A DNA stretch of 64,000 nucleotides from CAJWPI01 sp964635015. Its GTDB lineage: Bacteria > Pseudomonadota > Gammaproteobacteria > Magnimaribacterales > Magnimaribacteraceae. How positions within the stretch are numbered: position 1 is the first letter of the stretch; each line of letters opens with the position of its first letter. The translations under genes were made by a program, and so were the position numbers. Shown here in pieces: positions 7,497-17,700 of the stretch. Below the pieces are notes generated by a model. The model was not told the origin of the DNA. It made no database searches and saw only the letters and a program-made list of their open reading frames with translations. The stretch spans positions 11,726-75,725 of the forward strand of contig CAZWMS010000002.1 in NCBI GenBank assembly GCA_964635015.1. Direction: 5' to 3'.

Positions 7497-9391
7497 ATAT
7501 CCTCTATCCTTTTTTTGATAGATTTTAAGATCTCGTCTTTACTCAAACCAGAATAGTGTAACTGTCTATCTTGTTCTGCGTGGTTAATAAACTCATCTGG
7601 GAGTCCAAGATTAAGAATGGGCATCGGTTTGTTTGCATAAGCTAAGAATTCATTTACTGACGAGCCTGCCCCTCCCTGAATAGAGTTAATTTCAATAGTA
7701 ACTAACAGTTTACTTTTGGGACAAATATCTAAGATTCTTTCCTTATCCAGAGGTTTTACAAAGTTCATGTCTACTAGTCTAGCATCTAATTCCTCAGCAA
7801 CCTGTTCAGCTATGTTTAAAGCTGAACCAAAAGAAAGGATAGAAATATCTGAATCGTTGGAGGGTCTAATTAAGGTACTCTTTCCAATTTCTATAATTGA
7901 ATTATCCTCTTTAAACGTTTTTCCAGTTCCCACTCCTCTTGGATATCTTATTGCAGCAGGACCATTATATTGAAATCCAGTATTAAGCATTCTCCAAGTA
8001 AGCTCTTCATTTGAGGGAGCCATAATTACCATATTAGGTATGCATCTAAGAAAAGAGAGGTCAAAAGCACCTTGGTGAGTTGAACCATCTGCTCCTACTA
8101 AGCCCGCTCTATCAATAGCAAATAAAACATCCAGGTCCTGAATGGCTACATCATGTATTAGCTGGTCATAAGCTCTTTGAAGAAAAGTGCTATAAATAGC
8201 AACTACTGGTTTCAAGCCCTCACATGCCATACCTGCAGCGAAAGTTACACTATGTTGTTCTGCTATAGCTACATCGAAATATCTTTTTGGAAATTTTCTA
8301 GAGAATTCAACCATCCCAGAACCCTCTCTCATTGCTGGTGTTATAGCAACTAAACGTTGATCGTATTCAGCTTTATAACAAAGCCATCTTCCAAAAACTT
8401 CCGAAAAAGTAATGCCCTTATTTTTTTCCTTAAGATTTTTTTCACGTTTTTGAATCGGTTTAATCTTATTAATAGCATGGAAACCTATAGGATCTATTTC
8501 AGATGGTTCAAAACCTTTCCCTTTTTTTGTAATAACATGAAGAATTTTAGGACCATTTATTCTAGTTAAGTTTTTGAGTATTTTTGTTAGCTCTATTGTG
8601 TCATGTCCATTTATAGGACCTATATATTCAAGTCCTAATTCTTCGAATAAGGTTCCGGGGGCTATCATACCCTTGTAATGTATTTCAGCTCTTCTAGCAA
8701 ATCTTTTAGCTGCAGGAATAAAACGTAGCATAGTTTTCCCTCCTTCTCTTATTTGGTTATAGAATCTACTTGCCCATATTTTTGCAAGATAATTTTTCAA
8801 CCCACCTACGTTTTCAGAAATTGACATTTGATTGTCATTTAATACAACTAAAAGATTTTCATCCATTGAGCCCGCATGTGCTAGGGCTTCATATGCCATG
8901 CCAGCAGTCATTGCACCATCTCCGATTATTGCTGTAACATTTCTCTGTTCTCCTTTAGATCTAGCAGCTGTTATCATTCCTAGTGCAGAACTTATTGAGG
9001 TACTAGAGTGGCCAGTACCGAAAGCATCATATTGACTTTCAGATCTTGATGGAAAAGGAGAAAGACCATTTTCCTCTCTAATGGATTCCATGTCCTTTTT
9101 TCTTGAGGTAAGAATTTTATGAGGGTAAGTTTGATGTCCGACATCCCATACTAACCTATCCTCGGGAGTATCAAATACATAATGCAGAGCAATAGTTAAC
9201 TCAACCACACCCAACCCAGCACCAAAATGCCCACCAGACTGTCCCACTGTATAAAGTAAATATTCTCTAAGTTCATCAGCCAGCTTAGGAAGCTGATTTA
9301 AGTCTAGCATTTTAAGATCTTCTGGATCACTAACTGTATCAAGAAGTTCACAAGATGGTTTTTCTTTAGGGATTTTATTAAAAATTTTCAT
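7493..9391 (-). CDS. dxs: 1-deoxy-D-xylulose-5-phosphate synthase
   Basis: 632-residue thiamine-diphosphate enzyme for the first step of the MEP isoprenoid pathway, joining pyruvate and glyceraldehyde 3-phosphate. The TPP-binding motif starts with GDG at 157-159 and ends with the NDN at 185-187. GHQTYPHK (85-92), GTGHSSTSIS (126-135) and the C-terminal transketolase domain (AGLVGADGSTHQG) are all present. It is last in the leftward xseB-ispA-dxs run, 4 bases after ispA, a conserved order in gammaproteobacteria. Its stop overlaps the end of ribA on the other strand. Confidence 0.97.
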   Translation of the reverse strand: MKIFNKIPKEKPSCELLDTVSDPEDLKMLDLNQLPKLADELREYLLYTVGQSGGHFGAGLGVVELTIALHYVFDTPEDRLVWDVGHQTYPHKILTSRKKDMESIREENGLSPFPSRSESQYDAFGTGHSSTSISSALGMITAARSKGEQRNVTAIIGDGAMTAGMAYEALAHAGSMDENLLVVLNDNQMSISENVGGLKNYLAKIWASRFYNQIREGGKTMLRFIPAAKRFARRAEIHYKGMIAPGTLFEELGLEYIGPINGHDTIELTKILKNLTRINGPKILHVITKKGKGFEPSEIDPIGFHAINKIKPIQKREKNLKEKNKGITFSEVFGRWLCYKAEYDQRLVAITPAMREGSGMVEFSRKFPKRYFDVAIAEQHSVTFAAGMACEGLKPVVAIYSTFLQRAYDQLIHDVAIQDLDVLFAIDRAGLVGADGSTHQGAFDLSFLRCIPNMVIMAPSNEELTWRMLNTGFQYNGPAAIRYPRGVGTGKTFKEDNSIIEIGKSTLIRPSNDSDISILSFGSALNIAEQVAEELDARLVDMNFVKPLDKERILDICPKSKLLVTIEINSIQGGAGSSVNEFLAYANKPMPILNLGLPDEFINHAEQDRQLHYSGLSKDEILKSIKKRIEDI

Positions 9392-9395
9392 CTAC

Positions 9396-10271
9396 CTAAT
9401 GATTTCTTTCAATTATGAAAGTGGCTAGGTCTCTTAATCTTTCAGCTTTATTAGAGAAAATCTCTAAATTTTTTTTTGCCTCAACTATTAATTCTTTGGC
9501 TTTTCTTTTAGATTCATCTAATCCCACTATTTCTGGATAAGTACTCTTGTTTTTATTTACATCTGATCCCTGCTTTTTCCCACTTATACTAGTTGGAGAT
9601 TCTATATCAATAATATCGTCTCGTATTTGGAAAGCTAGACCAATTTTTTCCCCATATTTCGAAAGACTTCTTATTTTTTCTTTTTCTAACCCAGCTATAA
9701 TTCCTCCTATTTCCAGTGAAGCTTTTATTAACTGGCCTGTTTTTTGTTTGTGTATTTGGTCTAATTGAGAAATAGAAATTTTTTCTTTAAGCATTATATC
9801 TTTCATTTGACCTTCAACCATTCCATTTAATCCACATGCGTATGTTAGCTTCTCCAGGATATTAATCTTGAGGCTTAGTCCAATGCTTTTTGAATTGGTG
9901 ATAACAGAATAAGCTAAAGGCTGAAGGGCATCTCCTGCAAGAATAGCAGTTGCTTCATCAAAAGCAATGTGACAAGTAGCTTTTCCCCTTCGAAGGTCAT
10001 CGTCATCCATTGAAGGCAAGTCATCATGAATTAAGGAATAGCAGTGTATGAGTTCTACTGCACAAGCAGTCTCATCTATTTCTTTGCTACCAGCCTCCCC
10101 TAATTCTGATGATAGATATACAAGCATAGGTCTTAGTCTTTTTCCTGCATTCAAAACTGAATACCTCATAGCATCAGTGAGTCTAGAATAATTTGACCTA
10201 GGTAATAATTTATCCAAAGCAATATCTACTCTATTCTTGTAAGACTTAATCAAGTCCTCAAACTTAGACAT
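9396..10271 (-). CDS. ispA: Farnesyl diphosphate synthase (short-chain polyprenyl synthase)
   Basis: 291 residues. Condenses IPP with DMAPP and GPP to make farnesyl diphosphate, precursor of quinones and undecaprenyl phosphate. The first aspartate-rich motif spans 83-92 (DDLPSMDDDD) followed by LRRGK; the second is QIRDDIID (216-222). The residue composition before the first motif (HCYSLIHDD) fits a C15-type product, but chain length is inferred from the family. The start overlaps the end of xseB by 8 bases. Confidence 0.95.
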   Translation of the reverse strand: MSKFEDLIKSYKNRVDIALDKLLPRSNYSRLTDAMRYSVLNAGKRLRPMLVYLSSELGEAGSKEIDETACAVELIHCYSLIHDDLPSMDDDDLRRGKATCHIAFDEATAILAGDALQPLAYSVITNSKSIGLSLKINILEKLTYACGLNGMVEGQMKDIMLKEKISISQLDQIHKQKTGQLIKASLEIGGIIAGLEKEKIRSLSKYGEKIGLAFQIRDDIIDIESPTSISGKKQGSDVNKNKSTYPEIVGLDESKRKAKELIVEAKKNLEIFSNKAERLRDLATFIIERNH

Positions 10272-10497
10272 TCTTTTTTGATACGGTCGTTAAGTCTCCG
10301 CTTTCTTCGATTAATTTTTGTACTTTTAATTCTGCTTTGTTGAGATGCTCTTTGCAAAGGCGAGTTAATTTAATTCCCTTTTCAAAGGATTTAAGAGAAT
10401 CCTCCAAACTTAGATCTCCCGATTCTAATAACTCAACCAGCTTTTCAAGTTCTTTTATAGACTTTTCAAAATTTACATTAGTTTTTTTATCTGCCAT
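10264..10497 (-). CDS. xseB: Exodeoxyribonuclease VII small subunit
   Basis: 77-residue, mostly helical protein with the family pattern FEKSIKELEKLVELLESGDLSLEDSLKSFEKGI. XseB subunits bind XseA to form the single-strand exonuclease VII. XseA is not in this window. The gene heads the xseB-ispA-dxs run and overlaps ispA by 8 bases. Only 9 bases separate it from the end of the TonB receptor gene, so transcription may read through from the block upstream. Confidence 0.92.
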   Translation of the reverse strand: MADKKTNVNFEKSIKELEKLVELLESGDLSLEDSLKSFEKGIKLTRLCKEHLNKAELKVQKLIEESGDLTTVSKKNV

Positions 10498-10506
10498 CTT
10501 TTTATT

Positions 10507-12564
10507 TTAGAACAAATATTCAAGACCAATATACATTTCCCTCGATAGACCTGGAAAATATCTATCACCCCCGAAAGTATTATAATCTGCTCTTTCTGCA
10601 TATTTTTTGTCTAGAATATTGTTCATTCTTAAATATAATCTAGTTTTCTCATCAAATAATATATCTAATCTTGCATGAACTAAAGCATGTCCTTCATATT
10701 CATGTTCATTTCCAGCATCAGTAAAGTATGAACCCATTTTTTCTATTTCTATTTCTGATGAGAGGAAATCATTTACATGGCTCAACCAAACTAAATTGCC
10801 CTTAAATCTAGGTGCAGTGTCAATGTAGTCTCCTTTTTCAATATCTTCTTTGAGAGAAGTTTGAGAAGAAAAATCATATTTGTGATTTTCAAAAGATAGG
10901 CTAATCAAAAATAAATTTGATTCATTTATTTTTAGATTAGTAAGTATTTCAATACCTTTATGAATAGTTTTGCCATTATCAACGATAAAATTATTGGCAT
11001 CTCTAAAAATTGCATTCTTTTTTCCTCCAATGTAAATAGCTAAAAGACTCGAAAATCTTTTCGTATTTAAACTAATGCCTCCTTCCAACATTATTAGCTC
11101 TTCTGAAGTTAAGTCACTAGAATTTTGTTCTTTTTGTAATCTATATACCTCACTAATTTGAGGGGGTCTAAATCCTGAACTTAATTGAAGAAAAAAATTA
11201 TGACTTTCAACAAGAAGACTTTCCGCACCTAATCTGAAACTCATTTCTGTGTGTTTGTCATTTCTATCTTCAGGTCTGTTATAAAAGCAACCTCCAAAAT
11301 TACAAGGTCTACCATCTTCTTTTGTGTTCCCACTTATCATTTTATTTTTATACTGATAAGCAAGGTGTTCTATTCTTGCATCTCCAAATACCTTAATAGA
11401 TTTATTCACTAAATTTTCTTTAAATCCATAGAAGAGGGCTAGTGTCTTGGAATTAACCTGATAATTATAGTGAAGCCCTTGGGGTCTTACGGCATTGTTA
11501 AAAGGGGAACTAGTTGTTAAAACTTCTGGTTGATATTGCTTTAAATTTACATCTGCTATTTCTATTTGAGCTCCAAGGATGTTATCACGGTTTTCAAGTT
11601 TTACTTCTTTCTTTGTTATTAAACCCAAACTCCAATGATCATTATCTTCTAATGGAGTACCAGGAAGATAGTGTTGCAAAAAATTCATTTTTGTTTTTCT
11701 AAAATAAGGACTTAAAGAGTAGGAACTATCTTGCTCAAATTTAAACAGATTGAGATTAATTCTAAGAGAAGTAGCATCGCGAAAGGCCTCTGGATTAGGG
11801 TTAGATTTTCTTAATATGTCATTCTTGAAGGCATCTTTACCATAAATATAGCCAGCAGTTTCTTGATTTAAGTTTGTTAAGTTTAAATTTCCAGATCCCT
11901 TCCAATCTTTAACTTGTATTGCTTTTTTGAATTTTATCTTTTGCTGATCAAATCCAGAATTTTCTCTAAATCCATTTGAAGAAGATAAGTGAGAATTTAT
12001 TAACCAGTCTTTGGTTTTACCATATGTGAGCTTTAAATTCTTATAATCGTTAGGTCCTAAATTTGAAGAAACGGTCTTTAAGCCATCAAGGCTTGGAGAG
12101 ATAAGATTAATCAACCCATGCATCGCATTACCCCCATAATGTGAACTTGCTGGCCCCTTTATAATTTCCACTTCATCAGATTGTTCTATATTTGCTTCAA
12201 TTAACCCGTTTACATTACAAAACCCACTAGGTCTTATAGAAATGCCATCTTCTAAAATTAAAAAAGATCCACAAGCTCCTGGTCCAGTTAACACAGGAGA
12301 ACGAATACTGGTCAGGTGTTCTTGACCCGATCCTCTACTTACCCACATCCCTGGAACTCTAAGGAATAATTGTTTGGGATGTTGAGGGTCTATTTTATTG
12401 ATCTCTATAAAGGATAAAATAAATTCTGAATGATCTTCAGACCAACTAGTTAAACTTTGCATTTTTTTTGCTTTTACCACTACCTCTTCTTTGTACTCTG
12501 CTGACAGGAGGTTGTTACATTGATTTATCAACAGAAAAAGGACAAACAAAAGATGTTTTATCAT
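10507..12564 (-). CDS. TonB-dependent outer-membrane receptor
   Basis: 685 residues with an N-terminal signal peptide (about residues 1-22, cleavage near LLSA), a plug domain up to roughly residue 160, then a 22-strand-type barrel ending in a terminal phenylalanine (GLEYLF), as expected for BAM-assembled proteins. Plug hallmarks are FLRVPGMWVSRGSG, the EDGISIRP loop, VEIIKGPASSHYGGNAMHG and two cysteines in GACG...GFCN that could form a disulphide. It begins 18 bases downstream of a PQQ-dependent alcohol dehydrogenase gene on the same strand. By analogy with PqqU of E. coli, import of PQQ or of a related ligand is an attractive but unproven role. An iron chelate is an alternative ligand. TonB/ExbBD are not in this window. 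Confidence 0.92.
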   Translation of the reverse strand: MIKHLLFVLFLLINQCNNLLSAEYKEEVVVKAKKMQSLTSWSEDHSEFILSFIEINKIDPQHPKQLFLRVPGMWVSRGSGQEHLTSIRSPVLTGPGACGSFLILEDGISIRPSGFCNVNGLIEANIEQSDEVEIIKGPASSHYGGNAMHGLINLISPSLDGLKTVSSNLGPNDYKNLKLTYGKTKDWLINSHLSSSNGFRENSGFDQQKIKFKKAIQVKDWKGSGNLNLTNLNQETAGYIYGKDAFKNDILRKSNPNPEAFRDATSLRINLNLFKFEQDSSYSLSPYFRKTKMNFLQHYLPGTPLEDNDHWSLGLITKKEVKLENRDNILGAQIEIADVNLKQYQPEVLTTSSPFNNAVRPQGLHYNYQVNSKTLALFYGFKENLVNKSIKVFGDARIEHLAYQYKNKMISGNTKEDGRPCNFGGCFYNRPEDRNDKHTEMSFRLGAESLLVESHNFFLQLSSGFRPPQISEVYRLQKEQNSSDLTSEELIMLEGGISLNTKRFSSLLAIYIGGKKNAIFRDANNFIVDNGKTIHKGIEILTNLKINESNLFLISLSFENHKYDFSSQTSLKEDIEKGDYIDTAPRFKGNLVWLSHVNDFLSSEIEIEKMGSYFTDAGNEHEYEGHALVHARLDILFDEKTRLYLRMNNILDKKYAERADYNTFGGDRYFPGLSREMYIGLEYLF

Positions 12565-12582
12565 ACTTTATTAAGTAATTAT

Positions 12583-14670
12583 CTACTTACTGCTTTGAAG
12601 CAGTTTGTAGGTTGTATTAGCTTGAGAAATTAAATATTGATGAATTGCATCAGTTTGGTCTTCAGAAAGCATCTCACTAAAAGATATCATGCCTTTATCT
12701 TTATGCGATCCACCCAAAACTATACCTAAAAAGGCAGTATGAGTTTCTTGACTCATTTGTTGAAGATCAGGAATTACTCCTCCTCCAACAGCACCAGCAC
12801 CATGACAAAATTGGCAATGTTCATGATATTCGTATTCTCCTTCAGAAACTGTAGCCATATCAGATACCAAAAGGGGGGGTTTTGGCATATCTTTATACAA
12901 TTTAGGTTCAGGAAGGCTATTGTCTCCTCCTAGCTTAAAAACAAGCAGTCTGCCATTTATGTTCCCTCCAGAATGAACAGGAGGTACGCCTCCGGATAAG
13001 GCATAGGCTCCTCCATAACCAACCATAACGGCTACATACTGATTACCATCTATACTGTAAGTAATCGGTGGGGCCCCTACACCACTTTGAACATCAACCT
13101 CCCAGATTTTTTTACCATCATCGGCTTTATAAGCTATAAACTTTCCTTCAGTAGTTCCTTGAAAAACTAAGTTACCAGCAGTAGTTAGCGTGCCTCCATT
13201 CCAAGGCCAGTCATAATTCGCTCTCCAGATTTCTTTTTGACTTACAGGGTCCCACGCACTTAGATGGCCTTTTATAGCCTCTAATAATTCTTCAAGTTCC
13301 TCCTGATCTTTGGGTGGAACAGTAGCGTTAATATCTATTCCCGTATTCCAAGTTTTTTCGTTATAAACGAAGTTTTTATCATCCCCATAGTTAAAGAATA
13401 ATTCTTGAGCAGGAAGATAAACCAATCCTGTGTGAGGGTTGAAAGACATTGGTTGCCAATTATGCCCACCCAAGGGACCTGGTTTTATTTTTTCAACGAC
13501 CCTGTCTTTGTAATTTTTTTCTGGGTTTTCTACCGGACGTCCAGTTAATTGGTCAATATGAGTTGCCCAATTAACAGGAACATAATTTTCTGCAGAAATA
13601 AGATCCCCATTTACTCTATCAATAACGTAAAAAAAACCGTTCTTTGGAGCCTGCATAATTACTTTTTTCTTTTTACCTTGAATTTCAAGATCAGCTAATA
13701 TCATATGTTGTGTAGCTGTATAATCCCAAGTATCACCAGGAGTAGTTTGATAGTGCCAAACATATTCACCTGTATTCGGTTTGAGCGCTACTATTGATGA
13801 AAGAAACAAGTTATCTCCTCCTCCAGGACTCCTTATATATCTATTCCAAGGGGAGCCATTACCTACACCAATATATAAAAGATCCAAAGACGGATCATAT
13901 GCCATAGAATCCCAAACAGTTCCACCTCCACCTATTTCCCACCAATTTCCTCCCTTCCAGGTAGTTATTGTTTCTTTTAAAATGGGGTTTTCGAAAGCAT
14001 CTTTTGGATTGCCAGGCACAGTATAAAATCTCCATATCATCTCACCCGACTCTGTGCTATAAGCACTGACATACCCTCTTACTCCAAGCTCTGCTCCTCC
14101 ATTTCCTATTATTACTTTATCTTTTATAATTCTAGGGGCCCCTGTAATTGTATAAGGCTTTTCTTTGTCTATAGTTAGTTTTTCCCAGATAAGTTTGCCA
14201 TTATCTGCCTCTAGAGCTATTAATCTTCCATCAATAGTCCCAAAAAATACTTTTCCTTTCCATACAGCAACACCTCTGTTTACCACATCACAGCAAGCTT
14301 TATACCCCCACTCTTTTGGAACCTTTGGATCATATTTCCAGATTAATTCCCCCTTTTCTGCATCAAGTGCGTATACAACACTCCAAGCTGAGGTTATAAA
14401 CATAACTCCGTCAACTACAATGGGAGAGGCTTCATGACCTCGGTTTGTATCAGTATTGAAATACCATGCTAATCCAAGCTTTTTTACATTATCTGAATTA
14501 ATATCTGTAAGAGGACTAAATCGTTTTTCATCATAAGTTCTTCCATGAGCCATCCAGTTTTCAGGCTCCAGATCTGCTTGGATTATTCTCTCACCATTTA
14601 TATTAAATTCTTCTGAGCAAGCAGCCAGAATAATAAAAATTATTAGAGGAAGGATATTTTTACTAAACAT
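12583..14670 (-). CDS. PQQ-dependent quinohaemoprotein alcohol dehydrogenase, probable lipoprotein
   Basis: 695 residues with an eight-bladed PQQ beta-propeller (about 35-590) and a C-terminal cytochrome c domain with CQFCH (C619, C622, H623) and candidate axial methionines further on (residues 651-657). The vicinal cysteine pair C126-C127, E194, N271 and catalytic D316 (in DTWDYT) match type II quinohaemoprotein alcohol dehydrogenases. Position 318, two after the catalytic Asp, is Thr rather than Asp, which predicts calcium rather than lanthanide use. The N-terminus has a lipobox (L15-A16-A17-C18) with Ser at +2, suggesting an outer-membrane lipoprotein facing the periplasm, whereas most relatives are soluble. 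Electrons would pass to the respiratory chain through cytochrome c. PQQ synthesis genes are absent from this window. Confidence 0.93.
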   Translation of the reverse strand: MFSKNILPLIIFIILAACSEEFNINGERIIQADLEPENWMAHGRTYDEKRFSPLTDINSDNVKKLGLAWYFNTDTNRGHEASPIVVDGVMFITSAWSVVYALDAEKGELIWKYDPKVPKEWGYKACCDVVNRGVAVWKGKVFFGTIDGRLIALEADNGKLIWEKLTIDKEKPYTITGAPRIIKDKVIIGNGGAELGVRGYVSAYSTESGEMIWRFYTVPGNPKDAFENPILKETITTWKGGNWWEIGGGGTVWDSMAYDPSLDLLYIGVGNGSPWNRYIRSPGGGDNLFLSSIVALKPNTGEYVWHYQTTPGDTWDYTATQHMILADLEIQGKKKKVIMQAPKNGFFYVIDRVNGDLISAENYVPVNWATHIDQLTGRPVENPEKNYKDRVVEKIKPGPLGGHNWQPMSFNPHTGLVYLPAQELFFNYGDDKNFVYNEKTWNTGIDINATVPPKDQEELEELLEAIKGHLSAWDPVSQKEIWRANYDWPWNGGTLTTAGNLVFQGTTEGKFIAYKADDGKKIWEVDVQSGVGAPPITYSIDGNQYVAVMVGYGGAYALSGGVPPVHSGGNINGRLLVFKLGGDNSLPEPKLYKDMPKPPLLVSDMATVSEGEYEYHEHCQFCHGAGAVGGGVIPDLQQMSQETHTAFLGIVLGGSHKDKGMISFSEMLSEDQTDAIHQYLISQANTTYKLLQSSK

Positions 14671-14692
14671 AAATAAAACTCTTAAATAAGAG
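14671..14692 (-). terminator. Hairpin plus T-run upstream of the PQQ dehydrogenase start
   Basis: On the reverse strand the sequence CTCTT-attt-AAGAG is followed by TTTTATTT and then the dehydrogenase ATG. It could be a weak intrinsic terminator for the RND operon. Alternatively, since AAGAG is the only purine-rich tract before the ATG (about 9 bases away), the stem may mask the ribosome binding site. The stem is only five pairs, so confidence is low. Confidence 0.3.
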
Positions 14693-14734
14693 CCCCTTAC
14701 TCTAAGGTTTGCTTAAACTAAAGACAAGAAAAAA

Positions 14735-17700
14735 TTAGTTTATGGAATGAGAAGTTTTTTTATTAAAAAAATAGCTGAATTTATTTAGAACTTTTCCTGG
14801 TAATTCTTTGAGAGAGTCTGAGAGAACAAGGGCACAAGGAGTGACAACCAAAGTTAGAACTGTTGCTACAGTCAAACCAACAACAATAGCTCCAGACATT
14901 TGTTCCCAATAACTAGTTATATACATCCCTGATTTAATTTGTCTATTTATTAGGTCTATGCTGTAGCCTAAAGCTATAGGCAATAGTCCACAAATTGTAG
15001 TAAATGAAGTTAAAAATACCGGTCTTAATCTGAGGACTGCACTTCTTAAAGCTAGACTAATTAAATCTTGATCTGGATTGTTTTTCTTAAGAACGTTAAA
15101 AGTATCAATTAAAACAATATTGTTATTAACAACAATTCCAGCAAGAGCTATACAACTAATTCCAGTTTGCATAGTGCTAAAGGATCTTCCCAAGATTAAT
15201 AGAGCTAAGAAAACTCCACCGAAGGAGAGCAAAATTGCTGAAAGAATAATTATGGATTGATAAAAACTATTAAACTGAGTTACTAGGAGTACCAGCATAA
15301 TAAAAAGGGATAGAACTAAAGAAGTAACCAAGAAATCTGTAGCCTCCTGATTATATCTATCAAAGCCTCCAAATTTAACTGATATTCCTTTTCCTAAATC
15401 ATTAAGAGAGACCCATTCTTTTATTTGTTTTATTTTTTCAGATATTATTACCCCTTGCTCTTTTTCAGCGGTAACTGAATAAACCCTTTTACCATCTTTA
15501 CGGTTAATAACCCCTGTGGCTGGTTTTGGTTTTAGTTCTACAAAACTATTAACAGGAACAAGACCTTTAACAGTTTTAACAGTTAATCTACTTAATTCAT
15601 CTAGATTTCTTTGGTTTTTAGGAAATCTAACTCTTATATCGATCTCTTCATCCGCATCAAGTGGCCTATATTCTCCTACCTTGATACCGTTAGTTATCAT
15701 TTGTACTGAAGCTCCAACATCATTTAGGCTTGCTCCAAATTGTGCCGCCCTAGTTTTATCTATCTTCATTTCCCATTCTACGCCTCTTTGCTGAAGGGTA
15801 TCTTCAATGTCAGTTAATCCTTGAACTTCGTTTTCAATAAAAGCTCTAACTTTTTTTGTAGCTTCAGATAGTGCTATGGGATCGTTGCCAAGAATGTCTA
15901 TATCAACTGATTTTCCTATGGGTGGGCCTGCTTTTTCAGCTTCTACTTGAACCAAAAATCCAGAAAATCCAGAAATATTTTCTTTCATATCATCCATAAT
16001 CTCGTAACCATCTTTTTCTGATTCCCTTTTCGTTTCATCATAAAAATCTATGAACATAGATGAAATCCTATCAGGATTAGAACGTCCCCACCTATTACCT
16101 GATCCCGTTCTTAAATACAACATTTCTATATCTTCCATTGGCAGTATCTTTTCCTCTGCTTTAACGGAAAGGTCTCTTATTTCATCAATAGAGAAATTAC
16201 CCCTTGCAGATACATTAACCTGAACCCATTGCGGGGCTACTTCAGGAAAATATATAGTCCCCTTGCCATGATCAAACCACACCTTCATTATAAGAATTAT
16301 TGCAAAGACTATAATAAATATGGTTTGTCCAGGTATTTTTAGGAGTCCATAAACTTTTCTCGCATAGGCTCCAGTAATTCCAGGTAGTGCTAAAGGATTT
16401 TCAGTTTCTAGTTTTCTTATGTTATTTGTGTGATATTCTGATTCTTTCGCTAAACCCCCAAAAAGTGCTCCTAATATGGGGACAAAGATAATGGCATAGA
16501 TTAAGGATCCAGTTAGCACACAAAACACTGTAACTGGCATCATCCTTATAAAACGTCCCATTCCTGGCATCAACATTAAAGGCATGAAAACTACCAAAGT
16601 TGTAACTGTTGAAGACAATACAGGCCAAAACATCCTTGAAGCTGCAGTCGAATAAGCCTCAATTCTATTCATTCCTTCAGCTAGTTTTCTATCCGCATAC
16701 TCTGTTACCACTATAGACCCATCAATTGTCATGCCCATAGAAATTAACATTCCAAACATCACCATAAAATTAAATTCTTTATCAAACATATGCAAGATCA
16801 TTAAACAAAATAAGTAGGTAAAAGGTATTGCCAGTCCTACTAAAAAGGATGTTCTAAACCCAAGAGCTGCTAGAACTACAATCATGACTAATACCACTGC
16901 AGTTAAAACATTCCCTTGAAGTTCAGAAAGCATCTCAAGTACAAATTTTGTTTCATCTCTTGTATAAACAACTTCTACTCCTAAAGGGAATTTTTCTTGT
17001 TCTTTAGCTACTTCTTGTTTTACCTTCTCAATCACATCTAATAGATTTGAACCACTTCTTTTTACAATTTCTAGGGAGACTGCTGATTCTCCATTAACCC
17101 TGGTATAACCACTCCTGTCCTTAAAGGTTCTTCTTACTTGGGCAACGTCAGATAAGGTTATTACTGAATTTCCAGAAACTTTTACTGGTAATTTATTTAT
17201 ATCTTCCAAGTCAGAGAATACACTTGGTACATTGACTGCAAACCTCCCTTTGCCCGTGTCTAAAGAACCAGCAGGTATGATTCTATTGTTATTGGAAATA
17301 GCTTGATAAAGCTCTCCCATAGAGATTCCATATGATTCTAATTTAGATTTTTCTACAACTGCTTCAAGTAATTCTTCAGGAACACCTTGAAGATCAGCTG
17401 AAAGAACTTCAGGTATAGTTTCTAGTTCATCTTGCAGGTCTTCAGCTAAATTCATCAGCACCTTTTCTGATACGGTGCCACTAGTGAGGCTTATAGTTAC
17501 TACTGGAAATCTTGAAGTTGAGTATTCTAATATTCTGGGTTCTCTAGCGTCATTAGGCAATTCAGGCCTAACTTCATCAACTTTTATTCTCGTGTCATAA
17601 AGAGCTTGATCCATATCAATATCTTGATCAAATTCAACTCTTATCGTCGCATAGCCAGCTGATGCAGTTGAATTAACTTCTTCTACTCCTTCTACAGTTC

